Part shown: positions 8,228 to 19,583 of the stretch, piece after piece
Position numbering within the stretch: position 1 is the stretch's first letter
How the letters are laid out: each line of letters begins with the position of its first letter
Assembly: GCF_000829415.1 (NCBI RefSeq)
Contig: NZ_AP014637.1
Span: forward strand, 6,268,374 to 6,332,373
Direction of reading: 5' to 3'
DNA: 64,000 bases
From: Pseudomonas sp. StFLB209
Lineage (GTDB): Bacteria; Pseudomonadota; Gammaproteobacteria; Pseudomonadales; Pseudomonadaceae
The notes under the pieces: generated by a model
Databases searched by the model: none
Seen by the model: the letters and a program-made list of their open reading frames with translations, nothing else
Told to the model about the DNA's origin: nothing
Position numbers and translations under genes: made by a program

Positions 8228-9061
8228 TTACTGGAGCACGGCCAGTTGATAGGCCGTGTACTTGCGGATATTGATGACGCCGGTGTCGAAAATCAGGTAC
8301 TGGCCCTTGATACCCAGCAGCGTGCCTTCGGCGATCGGGTTCTTGTCCAGGTTGAAGCTGACGATCTTGGTCGGGTAGGCCTCGACCGGGTAGCGAAACT
8401 CCAGCGGTTCGACATCGTGCAGCATCTGGATGGCCTGCAGGCCGAAGCGTTCCTGCAACCCCGCCAGCCCCTCGGCGCACTTGTCGAACAGTTCGTCGCG
8501 GATAGCGACAAGGTCCACCGGCAGCGCCTCACCCTTGAGCAGTTCGCGCCAGTTGGTGCGGTCGGCAACGTGGCTGCGCAGCAGGTCTTCGACAAAGCCC
8601 GATTGCTGCCGGGTGGCGACGCGCAGGATCGGCAGCGCCTGGCTGGCGCCCTGGTCGAGCCAGCGGGTCGGCAGCTGAGTGGCGCGGGTAATCCCGACCT
8701 TGACCCCTGAGGAGTTGGCCAGATAGACAATGTGATCGGTCATACAGAACTGCTCGCCCCATGAAGGCTCGCGGCAGGTGCCCTCATGGTGATGGCACTT
8801 TTCCGGGCTCATGATGCATACGTCGCACTGCGCCAGCTTCTGCATGCACGGGTAGCAGTAACCCTGGCTGTAGCTGGTTTTGGTCTTGCGCCCGCAATGG
8901 CTGCAGTGAATCGCGCCCAGGTATTCCAGACGCAGGCTCTGGCCAATCAGCGGATTGACGGCAATCTCGCTGTCGCCCAGCCGAAAGGCATATTGCACAA
9001 ACGGCGCGTCAGCCTGACGCACCGCCATCTTGTTGACGGAACCGCGACCCAATTCAATCAA
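8228..9061 (-). CDS. DUF2797 family zinc-binding protein
   Basis: A 277-residue protein. The start is inferred as a TTG at 9061 because TTGA overlaps the TGA of the upstream YeaC-like gene, and the product (MIELGRGSVNKM) matches how family members begin; a frame reaching 9238 would run through that upstream gene. A Cys/His-rich N-terminal part (CSHCGRK near residue 47, CYPC, CDVC, then CHHHEGTC) looks like one or more zinc sites, followed by a GIY-YIG-like stretch (YLANSSGVKVGITR) often seen in this family. Function is unknown. It is co-transcribed with pepN. Confidence 0.85.
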   Translation of the reverse strand: MIELGRGSVNKMAVRQADAPFVQYAFRLGDSEIAVNPLIGQSLRLEYLGAIHCSHCGRKTKTSYSQGYCYPCMQKLAQCDVCIMSPEKCHHHEGTCREPSWGEQFCMTDHIVYLANSSGVKVGITRATQLPTRWLDQGASQALPILRVATRQQSGFVEDLLRSHVADRTNWRELLKGEALPVDLVAIRDELFDKCAEGLAGLQERFGLQAIQMLHDVEPLEFRYPVEAYPTKIVSFNLDKNPIAEGTLLGIKGQYLIFDTGVINIRKYTAYQLAVLQ

Positions 9062-9318
9062 TGGATGGCATCCGACTTGAACAGGATGTTGGGCACCGGT
9101 GCCGACTTCGACGCGCATTCTTGCGGGCCCATGTAGCCGGTGCGCTGCTCTTCGGGCAGGTTTTGCGCTTCCCAGGCGATCAGCGCCTGCAGCGACAGCT
9201 CGCGCTGTTCCTGGGTCAGTTTGCGGCCATCGGACCATTTGCCGATTTCGACAGCCAGCTTGAGGCTCTCGTAGATATCGGGGGTGATGTTTTCAATCAT
9301 TTCCATAAAAGAGGACAT
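9058..9318 (-). CDS. DUF1315 / YeaC-like protein
   Basis: An 86-residue acidic protein; the ATG at 9318 (MSSFMEMIEN) is preferred to the longer frame to 9399, which would run back into the rhomboid gene. It matches the YeaC/DUF1315 family, with the characteristic KWSDGRKLT and GYMG segments. Function is unknown. It overlaps the DUF2797 start by 4 bases and lies 28 bases after the rhomboid gene. Confidence 0.85.
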   Translation of the reverse strand: MSSFMEMIENITPDIYESLKLAVEIGKWSDGRKLTQEQRELSLQALIAWEAQNLPEEQRTGYMGPQECASKSAPVPNILFKSDAIH

Positions 9319-9346
9319 GGCGTACTCCAGAAGACAGCCGGGAAGT

Positions 9347-10219
9347 TTAGGCTTTTCGGCGCGCGATCGCACCCCCTGCGAGTCCCGTGACACAACCAAT
9401 GATCAAGCCGCCGACATGTGCACCGTTGGCGATCTCGCCAAAGCCAAGCACACTCACCAGCCCCGACAGGCATAGCAGCAGCCAGACCAGCATCATCACC
9501 AGCACGCCCCGCGGCAGACGGTAGATCGGGTTGGGCGCCAGCCACTGGAACAGCCAGCAGTGCCCCAGCAGACCATAGAGCACGCCCGACAGGCCGCCGA
9601 ATAAAGTCGGGCCACCGAAATAATACTGCACCGCGTTGGAGAACGCGGCGAACACCAGGGTCAGCAACAGCAATTGCCAGCCGCCCTGGCGCAGTTCGAT
9701 GCGCCGCCCCAGTTCCCAGTACCACAGGCTGTTCATGGCCAGGTGCAGAACACCGAAGTGGATCAGCATCGGCGAGACGATCCGCCACCACTGCCCGGCG
9801 GCCAGGCTGTCGGCCAGCGGCACGAACATGGCGTACTCGCCCTGCACCCGGAAGTCGAGAAAGGTCAGCCAGCGCACCGCATCCAGGTTTTCACCGAGCA
9901 TGGTCAGGCCCGCCACCACCAGGGTCGCGAGCAACACCAACACGGTGAACGGCACCTGCCTTGCCTGTTGGGCAAGACCGGGACGAGCCAGCGCTGCACC
10001 CTGACTGTCCGGCGGCGGCTGATAGGCGTCATTGCCCTCGGGGAAACGCTCGTACAGCTCGCGAACCTCGTCGACCAATTGCGGGTTACCCGGCACCCAC
10101 AGCACCTGCTCGCCAGCCTCCTCGGCCACCCGGTGCGGCACATTCAGGCGCCGCAGCAGGCTGACAAAACCACTCAGGTCGGTGGACAGCGGCAGGCGCA
10201 AAACAGCGACAGGGCTCAT
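9347..10219 (-). CDS. GlpG-like rhomboid protease
   Basis: A 290-residue rhomboid with an N-terminal cytoplasmic domain of about 90 residues (starting MSPVAVLRLP, the GlpG-type regulatory fold) and a six-helix core. The catalytic dyad is present: Ser211 in GLSGVLYG and His268 in NGAHVGG; HLAMN at 159-163 supplies the oxyanion-stabilising residues. The ATG at 10219 overlaps the stop of the metallophosphatase gene by 4 bases. It is larger than, and distinct from, the minimal rhomboid at 3269-3817, so the window contains two rhomboid paralogues. Confidence 0.93.
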   Translation of the reverse strand: MSPVAVLRLPLSTDLSGFVSLLRRLNVPHRVAEEAGEQVLWVPGNPQLVDEVRELYERFPEGNDAYQPPPDSQGAALARPGLAQQARQVPFTVLVLLATLVVAGLTMLGENLDAVRWLTFLDFRVQGEYAMFVPLADSLAAGQWWRIVSPMLIHFGVLHLAMNSLWYWELGRRIELRQGGWQLLLLTLVFAAFSNAVQYYFGGPTLFGGLSGVLYGLLGHCWLFQWLAPNPIYRLPRGVLVMMLVWLLLCLSGLVSVLGFGEIANGAHVGGLIIGCVTGLAGGAIARRKA

Positions 10220-11187
10220 GACTTCAACTCCGGGCGGTGCACATCGACCCAGACGAATTTTTCCGGGTCGATTGAAGTTTCCTGGTCCAGCCGATAGGCC
10301 ACCAGCTTGCCGTACAGCACGGCGCTGTAATCCAGACAGGCCAGATTGGGCCGGATCGGCGCCGGCACACCGCTGCGCCAGTAGTGACCGACAAACAGCA
10401 GCGGCTCGTCGCTGCCATAGCGCAGCAAAGCATTTTTGTCAGTGGTTGACAGTGGCGTCTTGGCCACCCCTTCAGGCAGCGCGTCAGGCTGAAAGACCAC
10501 ATCACCATAGGTCTGCGGGTCATCCTCCCAGAACTTGGTACGGAAGAACTCGCGGGTCAGGCCATCGCCGCCGGTGAGGGTCAGGCCGTGCGGCAGACGC
10601 ATGTCGGTGCCGCGCAGCAAGCGGTTGAAAACGTTGCTGGCAAAGCTGCCAGGCGTGGCGCTGGCCTGGATGAACTGTTGGTTGATCAACCCGTTGCCAT
10701 GCAGGCCACGCAGCGGCTCGATCAGGTTAGGGTCCCAGCAGGCATGCACGGCGCGAAAGCGTCCGGCATCAATGAACAACGGCAACTCATAAAGCCAGTC
10801 GATGAACTCGCGCCACTCCTGCGGATACTGCTCGAACTGGGCCAGGGTTTCGGCGATGAGCCGCTCGTGACGCGGGGTGTGCTCACGGACGAACTTCTGG
10901 CCGGTGTGGGCCGGCGCTGGCGTCACCCAGCCCAGCACGTTGAATTCGTGGTTGCCCATGATGCACAGCGCCTGACCGGCCTGGACCATGTCGCGCACGA
11001 TATGCAGCGCTTCGCGAATCCGTGGGCCGCGGTCGACGATATCGCCCAGAAACAATGCCATACGCCGTGGATGACGCCATACGCCGGCCTCGCGGCGATA
11101 GCCCATCTGCTCCAGCAGCGCCTCAAGGGTCTGGGCGCACCCGTGCACGTCACCGATCAGATCAAAGCCACGCGCCGGATCGATCAT
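10216..11187 (-). CDS. Calcineurin-like metallophosphoesterase (ApaH/PrpE-like)
   Basis: A 323-residue phosphoesterase. All three metal-binding signatures are visible: GDVHG at 12-16, GDIVDRG at 48-54 and GNHE at 78-81; further His residues (HACWD, GHYW) complete the site. The ATG at 11187 is chosen because it overlaps the nadK stop as TGATG; the longer frame would lie inside nadK. Members act on diadenosine polyphosphates or phosphoproteins, and this one cannot be assigned a substrate. It is coupled to nadK and the rhomboid by overlapping codons. Confidence 0.9.
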   Translation of the reverse strand: MIDPARGFDLIGDVHGCAQTLEALLEQMGYRREAGVWRHPRRMALFLGDIVDRGPRIREALHIVRDMVQAGQALCIMGNHEFNVLGWVTPAPAHTGQKFVREHTPRHERLIAETLAQFEQYPQEWREFIDWLYELPLFIDAGRFRAVHACWDPNLIEPLRGLHGNGLINQQFIQASATPGSFASNVFNRLLRGTDMRLPHGLTLTGGDGLTREFFRTKFWEDDPQTYGDVVFQPDALPEGVAKTPLSTTDKNALLRYGSDEPLLFVGHYWRSGVPAPIRPNLACLDYSAVLYGKLVAYRLDQETSIDPEKFVWVDVHRPELKS

Positions 11188-12080
11188 CAGTCGTCTCCTC
11201 GCCCACCGAGGCGGCTGCCCCAGCCGAGCTTGGTCCGGCAGACTTCGTAGTAGTTGTGATCCAGCGGGTGAATCAGGCGCAGCTTCTTGGGCTTTTTGCG
11301 CACCGTGATGGTGTCGCCCGGCGCGCAAGTGAAATGGTTTTGCCCGTCACAGGACACCTGCGGGTAGATGGTCATGTCTTTGGCCACAACGATCTTCAGC
11401 TCGCTGTTGCCATCGACCACGATGGGCCGCCCGGACAGGGTGTGCGGGTACATCGGCACAATGACAATGGCGTCGAGTTTGGGGTGCATGATCGGGCCGC
11501 CGGCCGACAGCGCGTAGGCGGTAGAGCCGGTCGGGGTCGCGACGATCAGGCCGTCGGCCTTCTGGCTGCAGACGAACTGGCCATCGATGTAGATTTCAAA
11601 CTCGATCATCCGGGTTGATTTGCCGGGGTGCAGCACGACATCGTTAAGCGCATCGCCCTGACCGATGCTTTCGCCGTGACGACGCGCTTCGGCTTCGAGC
11701 AGAAAACGGTTTTCGACCAGATAGTGACCGTCGAGGACTTCTGCGACTTTCAATTCCAGTTCGTCGGGGCGGATATCGGTGAGAAAGCCCAGGTTGCCGC
11801 GGTTGATGCCCAATACCGGGACATTGTGGCGGGCCAAGGCGCGGGCGGCGCCGAGCAGGCTGCCGTCGCCACCGACGACAATGACCAGGTCGCAGACTTC
11901 GCCGAGCATTTTGCGTGAGGACGTTTGCAGGCCATGACCGGGCAGCACCTCGGCGATGGTGTCTTCGAGAATGACGTGCAGGTGGCGGTCCAACAGGAAC
12001 CTCTTGAGCCGGCGCACCGTTTCCAGCACCTGGGCGCTGCCCAGACGGCCGATGATGCCGATATTACGAAAGTGCTCCAT
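11187..12080 (-). CDS. nadK: NAD kinase
   Basis: A 297-residue NAD kinase, converting NAD to NADP with ATP or polyphosphate. It carries the GGDGS signature at 70-74 and the conserved TPTGSTAYALSAGGP segment. The start is the ATG at 12080, preceded by CAGGAG; the longer frame extends into the intergenic region without a better signal. It is the first gene of a tightly overlapping set (nadK, phosphatase, rhomboid). DUF1853 diverges across a 257-base gap that must hold both promoters. Confidence 0.97.
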   Translation of the reverse strand: MEHFRNIGIIGRLGSAQVLETVRRLKRFLLDRHLHVILEDTIAEVLPGHGLQTSSRKMLGEVCDLVIVVGGDGSLLGAARALARHNVPVLGINRGNLGFLTDIRPDELELKVAEVLDGHYLVENRFLLEAEARRHGESIGQGDALNDVVLHPGKSTRMIEFEIYIDGQFVCSQKADGLIVATPTGSTAYALSAGGPIMHPKLDAIVIVPMYPHTLSGRPIVVDGNSELKIVVAKDMTIYPQVSCDGQNHFTCAPGDTITVRKKPKKLRLIHPLDHNYYEVCRTKLGWGSRLGGRGDD

Positions 12081-12337
12081 GAGGCTCCTGCTAAGTCTGC
12101 GAAACGGCGTTATGAGCGCGATTATGGCGAAACGCCCGGCGGGCGGCAAACCGGGGGTGGGTCGGGTGCTGTTGCGGGCATTGCCTGGCGTCCGAAAGCC
12201 CGCCTTCGATCTACCTTGCAAGACCTGCCGGGTGGCGATCCGCTTTAGCCGTGAAGGCCATCCAACATTAACCTGATTAATCAGTGGCCTTTTTCTGATG
12301 CCTTACCTTGTCACTGCGCCAGCGCTATTCTTGCTGC

Positions 12338-13285
12338 ATGACACCTTTCCCTTCTCTCTCCGGTCTGCCCCGCCAGCTACGCCATCCCGAGGTGCGTGAT
12401 CTGGCCTGGGTGATGCTTGCTCCGCCGATGCTGGCCGAGGCGCCTTGGGTGCAGCGTCATCCGCTCAGCGGCAGCGATTGGGTGGCGGCCCCCGAACAGT
12501 TGCGTGACTGGCTGCTGGCCCTCGATCACCACCCGGCTTCGCTGGTCCAGTGGCTGGAGCAGGCGTCGACGCGCCGGCTGGGGCGTTACTACGAGCGACT
12601 CTGGCAATACGCAGTGCTGCAGGCTCCGGGTGTCGAGTTGCTGGCGGCCAATCTGCCGGTGCGCCAGCAGGGCCAGACCTTGGGCGAGCTGGACATGCTG
12701 CTGCGTGACCGCGACGGGGTGCATCATGTCGAGTTGGCGATCAAGTTGTATCTGGGCCCGCAAGACGGTAACGGCCGTGACCCGGCGCAGTGGCTGGGGC
12801 CCAGTGCCCATGACCGGCTGGACCGCAAGCTGCGCCATGTAAGCCTGCATCAATTGCCGATGTCGTCACGCCCGGAGAGCCGCGCAACCCTGGCCGGGCT
12901 GGGGGTCGAGGCGTTCAGTGCCGAGCTGTGGCTGGGTGGCTATCTGCTGTACCCCTGGCCCGGCCATGCGCAGCCGCCCGAAGGCGCCCATGACCAGCAT
13001 CTCAAAGGGCTTTGGCTCCATCAGCGCGACTGGCCAGCGTTTGTCGCCGCCAGCCGCCCCGGCCGCTGGCAACCGCTGCCCCGCCACGCCTGGCTGGCGC
13101 CGGCACGTTATCAGGACGCCTGGAGCGAGGCGCAATTGCAAGACTGGCTGACGCAGCTTGAGCCACTGGCCCCGGCGCAATTGCTGGTGCGCCTGGAGCC
13201 AGACGCCGAGGGCGGCTGGCAGGAAGCCGAGCGGCTGTTTCTGGTGGCCGATGCCTGGCCTGATCTGCCCGACACCGGCCGCTGA
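12338..13285 (+). CDS. DUF1853 family protein
   Basis: A 315-residue protein starting at the ATG at 12338 ([14 protein letters not shown]). It matches DUF1853, a family with a PD-(D/E)XK-nuclease-like core; here GELDMLLRD and the later [12 protein letters not shown] could supply the E/D...ExK residues. No signal peptide. It is divergent from nadK and convergent with the MFS gene. Function is unknown; a nuclease role is only suggested by the fold. Confidence 0.8.
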   Translation: MTPFPSLSGLPRQLRHPEVRDLAWVMLAPPMLAEAPWVQRHPLSGSDWVAAPEQLRDWLLALDHHPASLVQWLEQASTRRLGRYYERLWQYAVLQAPGVELLAANLPVRQQGQTLGELDMLLRDRDGVHHVELAIKLYLGPQDGNGRDPAQWLGPSAHDRLDRKLRHVSLHQLPMSSRPESRATLAGLGVEAFSAELWLGGYLLYPWPGHAQPPEGAHDQHLKGLWLHQRDWPAFVAASRPGRWQPLPRHAWLAPARYQDAWSEAQLQDWLTQLEPLAPAQLLVRLEPDAEGGWQEAERLFLVADAWPDLPDTGR

Positions 13286-13295
13286 CCCGCCGCCT

Positions 13296-14510
13296 TTATT
13301 TGGTACGTGGCAGCAGGATGGTCAGAAAGCCCAGCAACGGCAGGAATGAACACAGGTGGTAGACATAGGCGATGCCGTGGCTGTCGGCCAGGTAACCCAA
13401 GGTCCCGGCGCCGATGCCGCTCAAGCCGAACATCAGACCGAAGAACACCCCGGCGATCATGCCTACGTTGCCTGGCACCAGTTCCTGGGCGTAAACCACA
13501 ATGGCCGAGAACGCCGAGGCCAGGATAAAGCCGATGATCACGCTCAGCACCGTGGTCCAGAACAGATCCGCATACGGCAGCGCCAGGGTGAACGGTGCCG
13601 CGCCCAGAATCGAAAACCAGATCACCGCCTTGCGGCCGATGCGGTCACCAATCGGTCCGCCGAAGAAGGTGCCCGCCGCCACCGCGCCGAGGAACAGGAA
13701 CAGGTGCAGTTGCGAACTGGCCACCGACAGGTCGAACTTTTCGATCAAATAAAAGGTGTAGTAGCTGGTCAGGCTGGTCATGTACCAGAACTTGGAAAAG
13801 ATCAGCAGCGCCAGAATCGCCAGCGAGAAGATCACTTTCTGCTTCGAAAGACCGTGGGTGGCTTTGTGCCCGGCCTTGAGTTTGAACAGGTTCAGGTGCG
13901 CCTTGTACCAGCGGCTGATGGCCCACAGCAGACCCAGCGCGAGCAAGGCGATGATGCCGACGAACACCACGTTACCCTGGCCGAACGGAATGATGATCGC
14001 TGCCGCCAGCAACGGGCCGATCGCCGTCCCGGCGTTACCGCCGACCTGAAAGGTCGACTGCGCCAGGCCAAACCGCCCGCCTGAGGCCAGCCGCGCAATA
14101 CGCGAAGCTTCGGGGTGGAAGGTCGACGAGCCGATCCCGATCAAGGCTGCCGCCAGCAGAATCATTTCGAAACTGCCGGCCATCGACATCATCACGATAC
14201 CGATGAGGGTACAGACCGAGCCCATCGGCAGCACCAGCGGGTTGGGGTGCCGGTCGGTGTAGTAACCGACCCAGGGTTGCAGCAAGGACGCGGTGAGCTG
14301 GAACGTCAGGGTGATCATGCCGATCTGTGCAAAGCTCAGGTCATAGTTGGCTTTGAGCATCGGGTAGATGGACGGCAGGATCGCCTGGATCAGGTCATTG
14401 ATCAGGTGCGCCAGCGCCACTGCGCCGATGATGCGCATCACCAGCGGGCTGGACTGTGGCGTGGCCGGAGCGGCCGCCGAAGCGGGTTGGACACTGGACA
14501 TGAGGGTCAT
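13296..14510 (-). CDS. fsr: MFS exporter, fosmidomycin-resistance (Fsr) family
   Basis: A 404-residue, 12-helix major facilitator protein. The N-terminal half begins with AHLINDLIQAILPSIYPML and contains the loop YYTDRHPNP, both characteristic of the Fsr family; the central loop is basic (KAGHKATHG). E. coli Fsr (406 residues) exports fosmidomycin and is a similar length. Two ATG codons (14510 and 14501) are possible starts, neither with a strong Shine-Dalgarno. It stands alone, convergent with DUF1853. Confidence 0.82.
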   Translation of the reverse strand: MTLMSSVQPASAAAPATPQSSPLVMRIIGAVALAHLINDLIQAILPSIYPMLKANYDLSFAQIGMITLTFQLTASLLQPWVGYYTDRHPNPLVLPMGSVCTLIGIVMMSMAGSFEMILLAAALIGIGSSTFHPEASRIARLASGGRFGLAQSTFQVGGNAGTAIGPLLAAAIIIPFGQGNVVFVGIIALLALGLLWAISRWYKAHLNLFKLKAGHKATHGLSKQKVIFSLAILALLIFSKFWYMTSLTSYYTFYLIEKFDLSVASSQLHLFLFLGAVAAGTFFGGPIGDRIGRKAVIWFSILGAAPFTLALPYADLFWTTVLSVIIGFILASAFSAIVVYAQELVPGNVGMIAGVFFGLMFGLSGIGAGTLGYLADSHGIAYVYHLCSFLPLLGFLTILLPRTK

Positions 14511-14640
14511 CCGTAAAGGCAGGTTGCAGAGCCCTCAAACCGATATTACAAAATATGTCATCAGCCCGAAGGGGGCGACAATGTGCCATTTTTCCGGGCC
14601 GCAGCGCCACGCTTTATTGTCGTTTTTGTGGCTCTGGTCC

Positions 14641-15981
14641 TTACTCGGCCAATGGCTGAACGGTGCGCGCCTTATCCATCGACGGCACCTCATGCAGGGA
14701 AATCCGCGAGGTTTCCGGCAATGCCAGGCCCCCCATCAATGCCAGCAACGACACCGCCACCAGATAGAACGCCGGTGACAGGTTGCTGCCGGTGGTGGAG
14801 ATCAGCCAGGTGGCGACCAGCGGTGCGGTGCCGCCAAACAGGGTGTAGGCCATGTTGTAGGTGATTGCCGAGGCGGTGTAGCGGGTCCGGGTCGGGAATA
14901 CTTCCGAAAGCAGCGCGGCGGTGACCACGCCACTGAGCACCGCGCCTACGGCCAGCAACATCACACCGAGCACCGAGGCGGCGAACGATCCGGAGCTGGC
15001 CATCAGAAACGCTGGCAGTACCACAACGATCAACAGCGCGCAGGTGGTGGCAATGGTCTTGCGTCGCCCGACCTTGTCGGAAAATGCCCCGGCCAGCGGG
15101 CAGATCAGCGCAGCAAACAGCAGCGCGATCAGCGCCACCAGCAGCGAAGTGGCACGCGTCAGACCACCCGCCACTTGCAGGTAGGTGGCGAAGTAAGTGG
15201 TGAACATATAAAACGACAGCGCCGTCAGCGATACAAAGGCGCCCAGGCACAGAATCGGACGGGCGTGGTGGCGAAGGGTTTCCTTGAGCGGCGAATGGGC
15301 CACTGCATGCTCATCACTGACCGCCTGGAAGGCAGGGGTCTCGGCCAGCCGCGAGCGCAGATAGAGACCGATCAGGCCCATGGGGGCGGCGATCAGAAAC
15401 GGCAGACGCCAGCCCCAGCTCTGCATGGTTTGACTCGACAGCGTGGCTTCCAGTGCATACGCCACCACGGCTGCGGTGGCAAACGCGGAGAACGTCGAAA
15501 CCGGCAGGAAGCTGCCGTACCAGGCGCGCTTGTCAGTCGGCGCATGCTCCATCACATAAGCGCAGGCCCCGGCATACTCGCCGCCAGCGGAAAAGCCCTG
15601 GGCGCAGCGAATCAGGGTCAGCAGGATCGGCGCCATGACCCCGATGCTGGCGTAGGTGGGCAGTATGCCGATCAACGTGGTGGCGGCGGCCATCAGCAAA
15701 ATGGTCATGGCCAGAGTGCGTTTGCGCCCGATCCGGTCGCCGAGCATGCCGAAAAAGATCCCACCCAGCGGCCGGAAGGCAAACGCCACGGCAAACACGG
15801 CGAAGGTCTTGAGCAAGGCGACACTGGGGTCACCACTGGGGAAAAACAGCAAGGCAATGGTGGTGGCCAGAAAACCATAGACGGCAAAGTCGAACCACTC
15901 GACAAAGTTGCCAATGGCCGCAGCGACGATGACTTTTCTCAGGGTGGCAGGATCAACCTGCGGGGCGGCGGGGTTTGTCAT
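14641..15981 (-). CDS. MFS metabolite:H+ symporter (MHS family)
   Basis: A 446-residue, 12-helix transporter of the MHS family (ProP/ShiA/KgtP/citrate type). Family markers are the N-terminal GNFVEWFDFAVYGFLA, the loop GMLGDRIGRKRTL and the later FSDKVGRRKTI. A GAGGT Shine-Dalgarno precedes the ATG. The substrate (organic acid, proline, betaine, shikimate) cannot be told from sequence. It lies 77 bases downstream of the PLP-enzyme gene and may be co-transcribed with it. Confidence 0.85.
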   Translation of the reverse strand: MTNPAAPQVDPATLRKVIVAAAIGNFVEWFDFAVYGFLATTIALLFFPSGDPSVALLKTFAVFAVAFAFRPLGGIFFGMLGDRIGRKRTLAMTILLMAAATTLIGILPTYASIGVMAPILLTLIRCAQGFSAGGEYAGACAYVMEHAPTDKRAWYGSFLPVSTFSAFATAAVVAYALEATLSSQTMQSWGWRLPFLIAAPMGLIGLYLRSRLAETPAFQAVSDEHAVAHSPLKETLRHHARPILCLGAFVSLTALSFYMFTTYFATYLQVAGGLTRATSLLVALIALLFAALICPLAGAFSDKVGRRKTIATTCALLIVVVLPAFLMASSGSFAASVLGVMLLAVGAVLSGVVTAALLSEVFPTRTRYTASAITYNMAYTLFGGTAPLVATWLISTTGSNLSPAFYLVAVSLLALMGGLALPETSRISLHEVPSMDKARTVQPLAE

Positions 15982-16058
15982 GCGGACCTCGGCATGCTGA
16001 TCGGGATTGCCCCGATTATCCGAAGCGCCGCCTGTCCGACTCGCTCTGAAAGGGGCCT

Positions 16059-16982
16059 CTACGTACCCGAGACCGACACACTGGCCCGCTTGCCCTGCAA
16101 ACCACCGGTGTGGACGAACAATAACCGGGTGCCGGAGGCGAAACGACCCGCCATGACGGCCTGGTGCAAGGCCAACAACGCTTTGCCGGTGTACAGCGCT
16201 TCCAGCGGCATGCCGCTCTGTTGCTCACTGTCACGAATAAAGGCCAGCAGCCGAGCGTCGGCTTTCGCAAATCCACCGCGACTGGCGTCGAGCAATTCAT
16301 AACCGCTGCCGGGTGCTTGCAGCAAACCCGCAACATTGCCCGCCACACCGTGATCGTCCGGCACCGCCAGCGCGCCGAACACCCGATGCGCCCCGGCCTC
16401 GGCACGCACCAGCCCGGCCAGGGTCGTGCCGGTGCCGGCGGCCAGCCACCAGCCGTGGTAATCCTCCCAGCCCAGCCCCGCCAGTTGCCCTGTGACCATT
16501 GGCAGCAACTGCGCACAACCAATAAGCCCTGCCGCCCCGCCGCCGCCTTCGGCAACCGGCTGAAACTGCGGATACCGCGCCTGCCACGGGCCCCAGAAAT
16601 CGGCCTGATGGCGCTGGCGATAACCGCCGTAACCCAGCCAGTGCAACTGCATGCCGAAGTCTTGCAGGTCTTGCACGGTTGGCGTGAGCTGTTCATGACC
16701 ACGCAGCAGACCAACCGTGGCAAAGCCAAAGCGTTTGCCCGCGGCGGCCAAGGCATGCAGATGATTGGAGTGGGCGCCACCGAGGCTGATCACGCCCGCC
16801 GCATCCTGAGCAGCGGCCGCTTGCAGATGGCCAATGAGCTTGAACCACTTGTTGCCGCTGATCAGCGGGTCGATCAGGTCCAGACGCAGCACGGCCACCT
16901 GCACCCCGGCCTGGCGCAGCCAGGGCAGATCAAGAGGGTGCAGGGGGGCTGTGGGTTGCCAGGTCAGGGCGTCATCAAGCAT
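16059..16982 (-). CDS. D-cysteine desulfhydrase / ACC deaminase-like PLP enzyme
   Basis: A 307-residue fold-type II PLP enzyme. The PLP lysine is in SGNKWFKL (Lys45), followed by GGAHSNHLHALAAAGKRFG and a glycine-rich phosphate loop (AAGTGTTLAG). These are the marks of the 1-aminocyclopropane-1-carboxylate deaminase/D-cysteine desulfhydrase group. The KWFK (instead of the KTRKL found in DcyD) suggests a divergent subgroup common in gammaproteobacteria, so the exact substrate is open. It is followed by the MHS transporter. Confidence 0.85.
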   Translation of the reverse strand: MLDDALTWQPTAPLHPLDLPWLRQAGVQVAVLRLDLIDPLISGNKWFKLIGHLQAAAAQDAAGVISLGGAHSNHLHALAAAGKRFGFATVGLLRGHEQLTPTVQDLQDFGMQLHWLGYGGYRQRHQADFWGPWQARYPQFQPVAEGGGGAAGLIGCAQLLPMVTGQLAGLGWEDYHGWWLAAGTGTTLAGLVRAEAGAHRVFGALAVPDDHGVAGNVAGLLQAPGSGYELLDASRGGFAKADARLLAFIRDSEQQSGMPLEALYTGKALLALHQAVMAGRFASGTRLLFVHTGGLQGKRASVSVSGT

Positions 16983-17049
16983 AAGAACTATCGGCCGGGA
17001 AAAACGCGCAGTGTATCGCTTGCGACTGAAAACCGGCCTGCAACCTGGA

Positions 17050-17313
17050 TCACTCGGTTTTCAAGCCTGGCTTGCCGTTCTCGGCTCGCCATTTTTTTAC
17101 GGTGTTCACGATACCTTCAGGGGAACAATCTTCATCAGGTGACGGATAGTAGAACAGATCGCTTCCTCTGGGGTGCTCTGTGATTTTTCTGAAGTGCATG
17201 ATCCACGAATTGTGTTCGCGCTCACTGGCTGATCTGACGAACCAGATGTCATTGATAAATTCAGAAAACTCCAATTCGGTATAGTCATTAAAGCTTTTCT
17301 TTAGCTCAGCCAC
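17050..17313 (-). CDS. Orphan colicin/S-type-pyocin DNase immunity protein (Im2/Im9 family)
   Basis: An 87-residue acidic protein starting at a GTG (17313) behind a GGGGTAG Shine-Dalgarno. It aligns along its length with the E-type colicin immunity family: DYTELEFSEFI at the N-terminus, then TEHPRGSDLFYYP, which contains the conserved helix III with the toxin-contacting Asp and paired Tyr, and a C-terminal GIVNTVKKWRAENGK. Such proteins block HNH DNase bacteriocins. No bacteriocin gene adjoins it; neighbours are fadH (20 bases upstream, same strand) and the PLP enzyme. Its base composition is visibly more AT-rich than its neighbours, which suggests horizontal gain. Confidence 0.92.
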   Translation of the reverse strand: MAELKKSFNDYTELEFSEFINDIWFVRSASEREHNSWIMHFRKITEHPRGSDLFYYPSPDEDCSPEGIVNTVKKWRAENGKPGLKTE

Positions 17314-17333
17314 GTTTCTACCCCGCAGAAAAC

Positions 17334-19388
<2,055 letters not shown>

Positions 19389-19583
19389 TCATCACGGTCA
19401 AAGGCGAGGGAATCTCAGCGGATGCCCTTTCGGTATGTTGCCCACAGTAAATAGCCCGGCCAACGCACTCAATGACCACAACTGACAAGTTAATGATCAA
19501 AATGCACAGCAGCGGGCTTGGCAAGCCTGTCGCGACGCCCTACCCTGACTGGCATTCTGCTTACCGCATCCATTCTGGACCTT

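Noticed and set aside
5779..8274. 831-codon open frame on the plus strand
   Set aside because: It lies antisense to pepN. The high-GC third positions of pepN keep this frame open; the product is low-complexity and has no recognisable domain.
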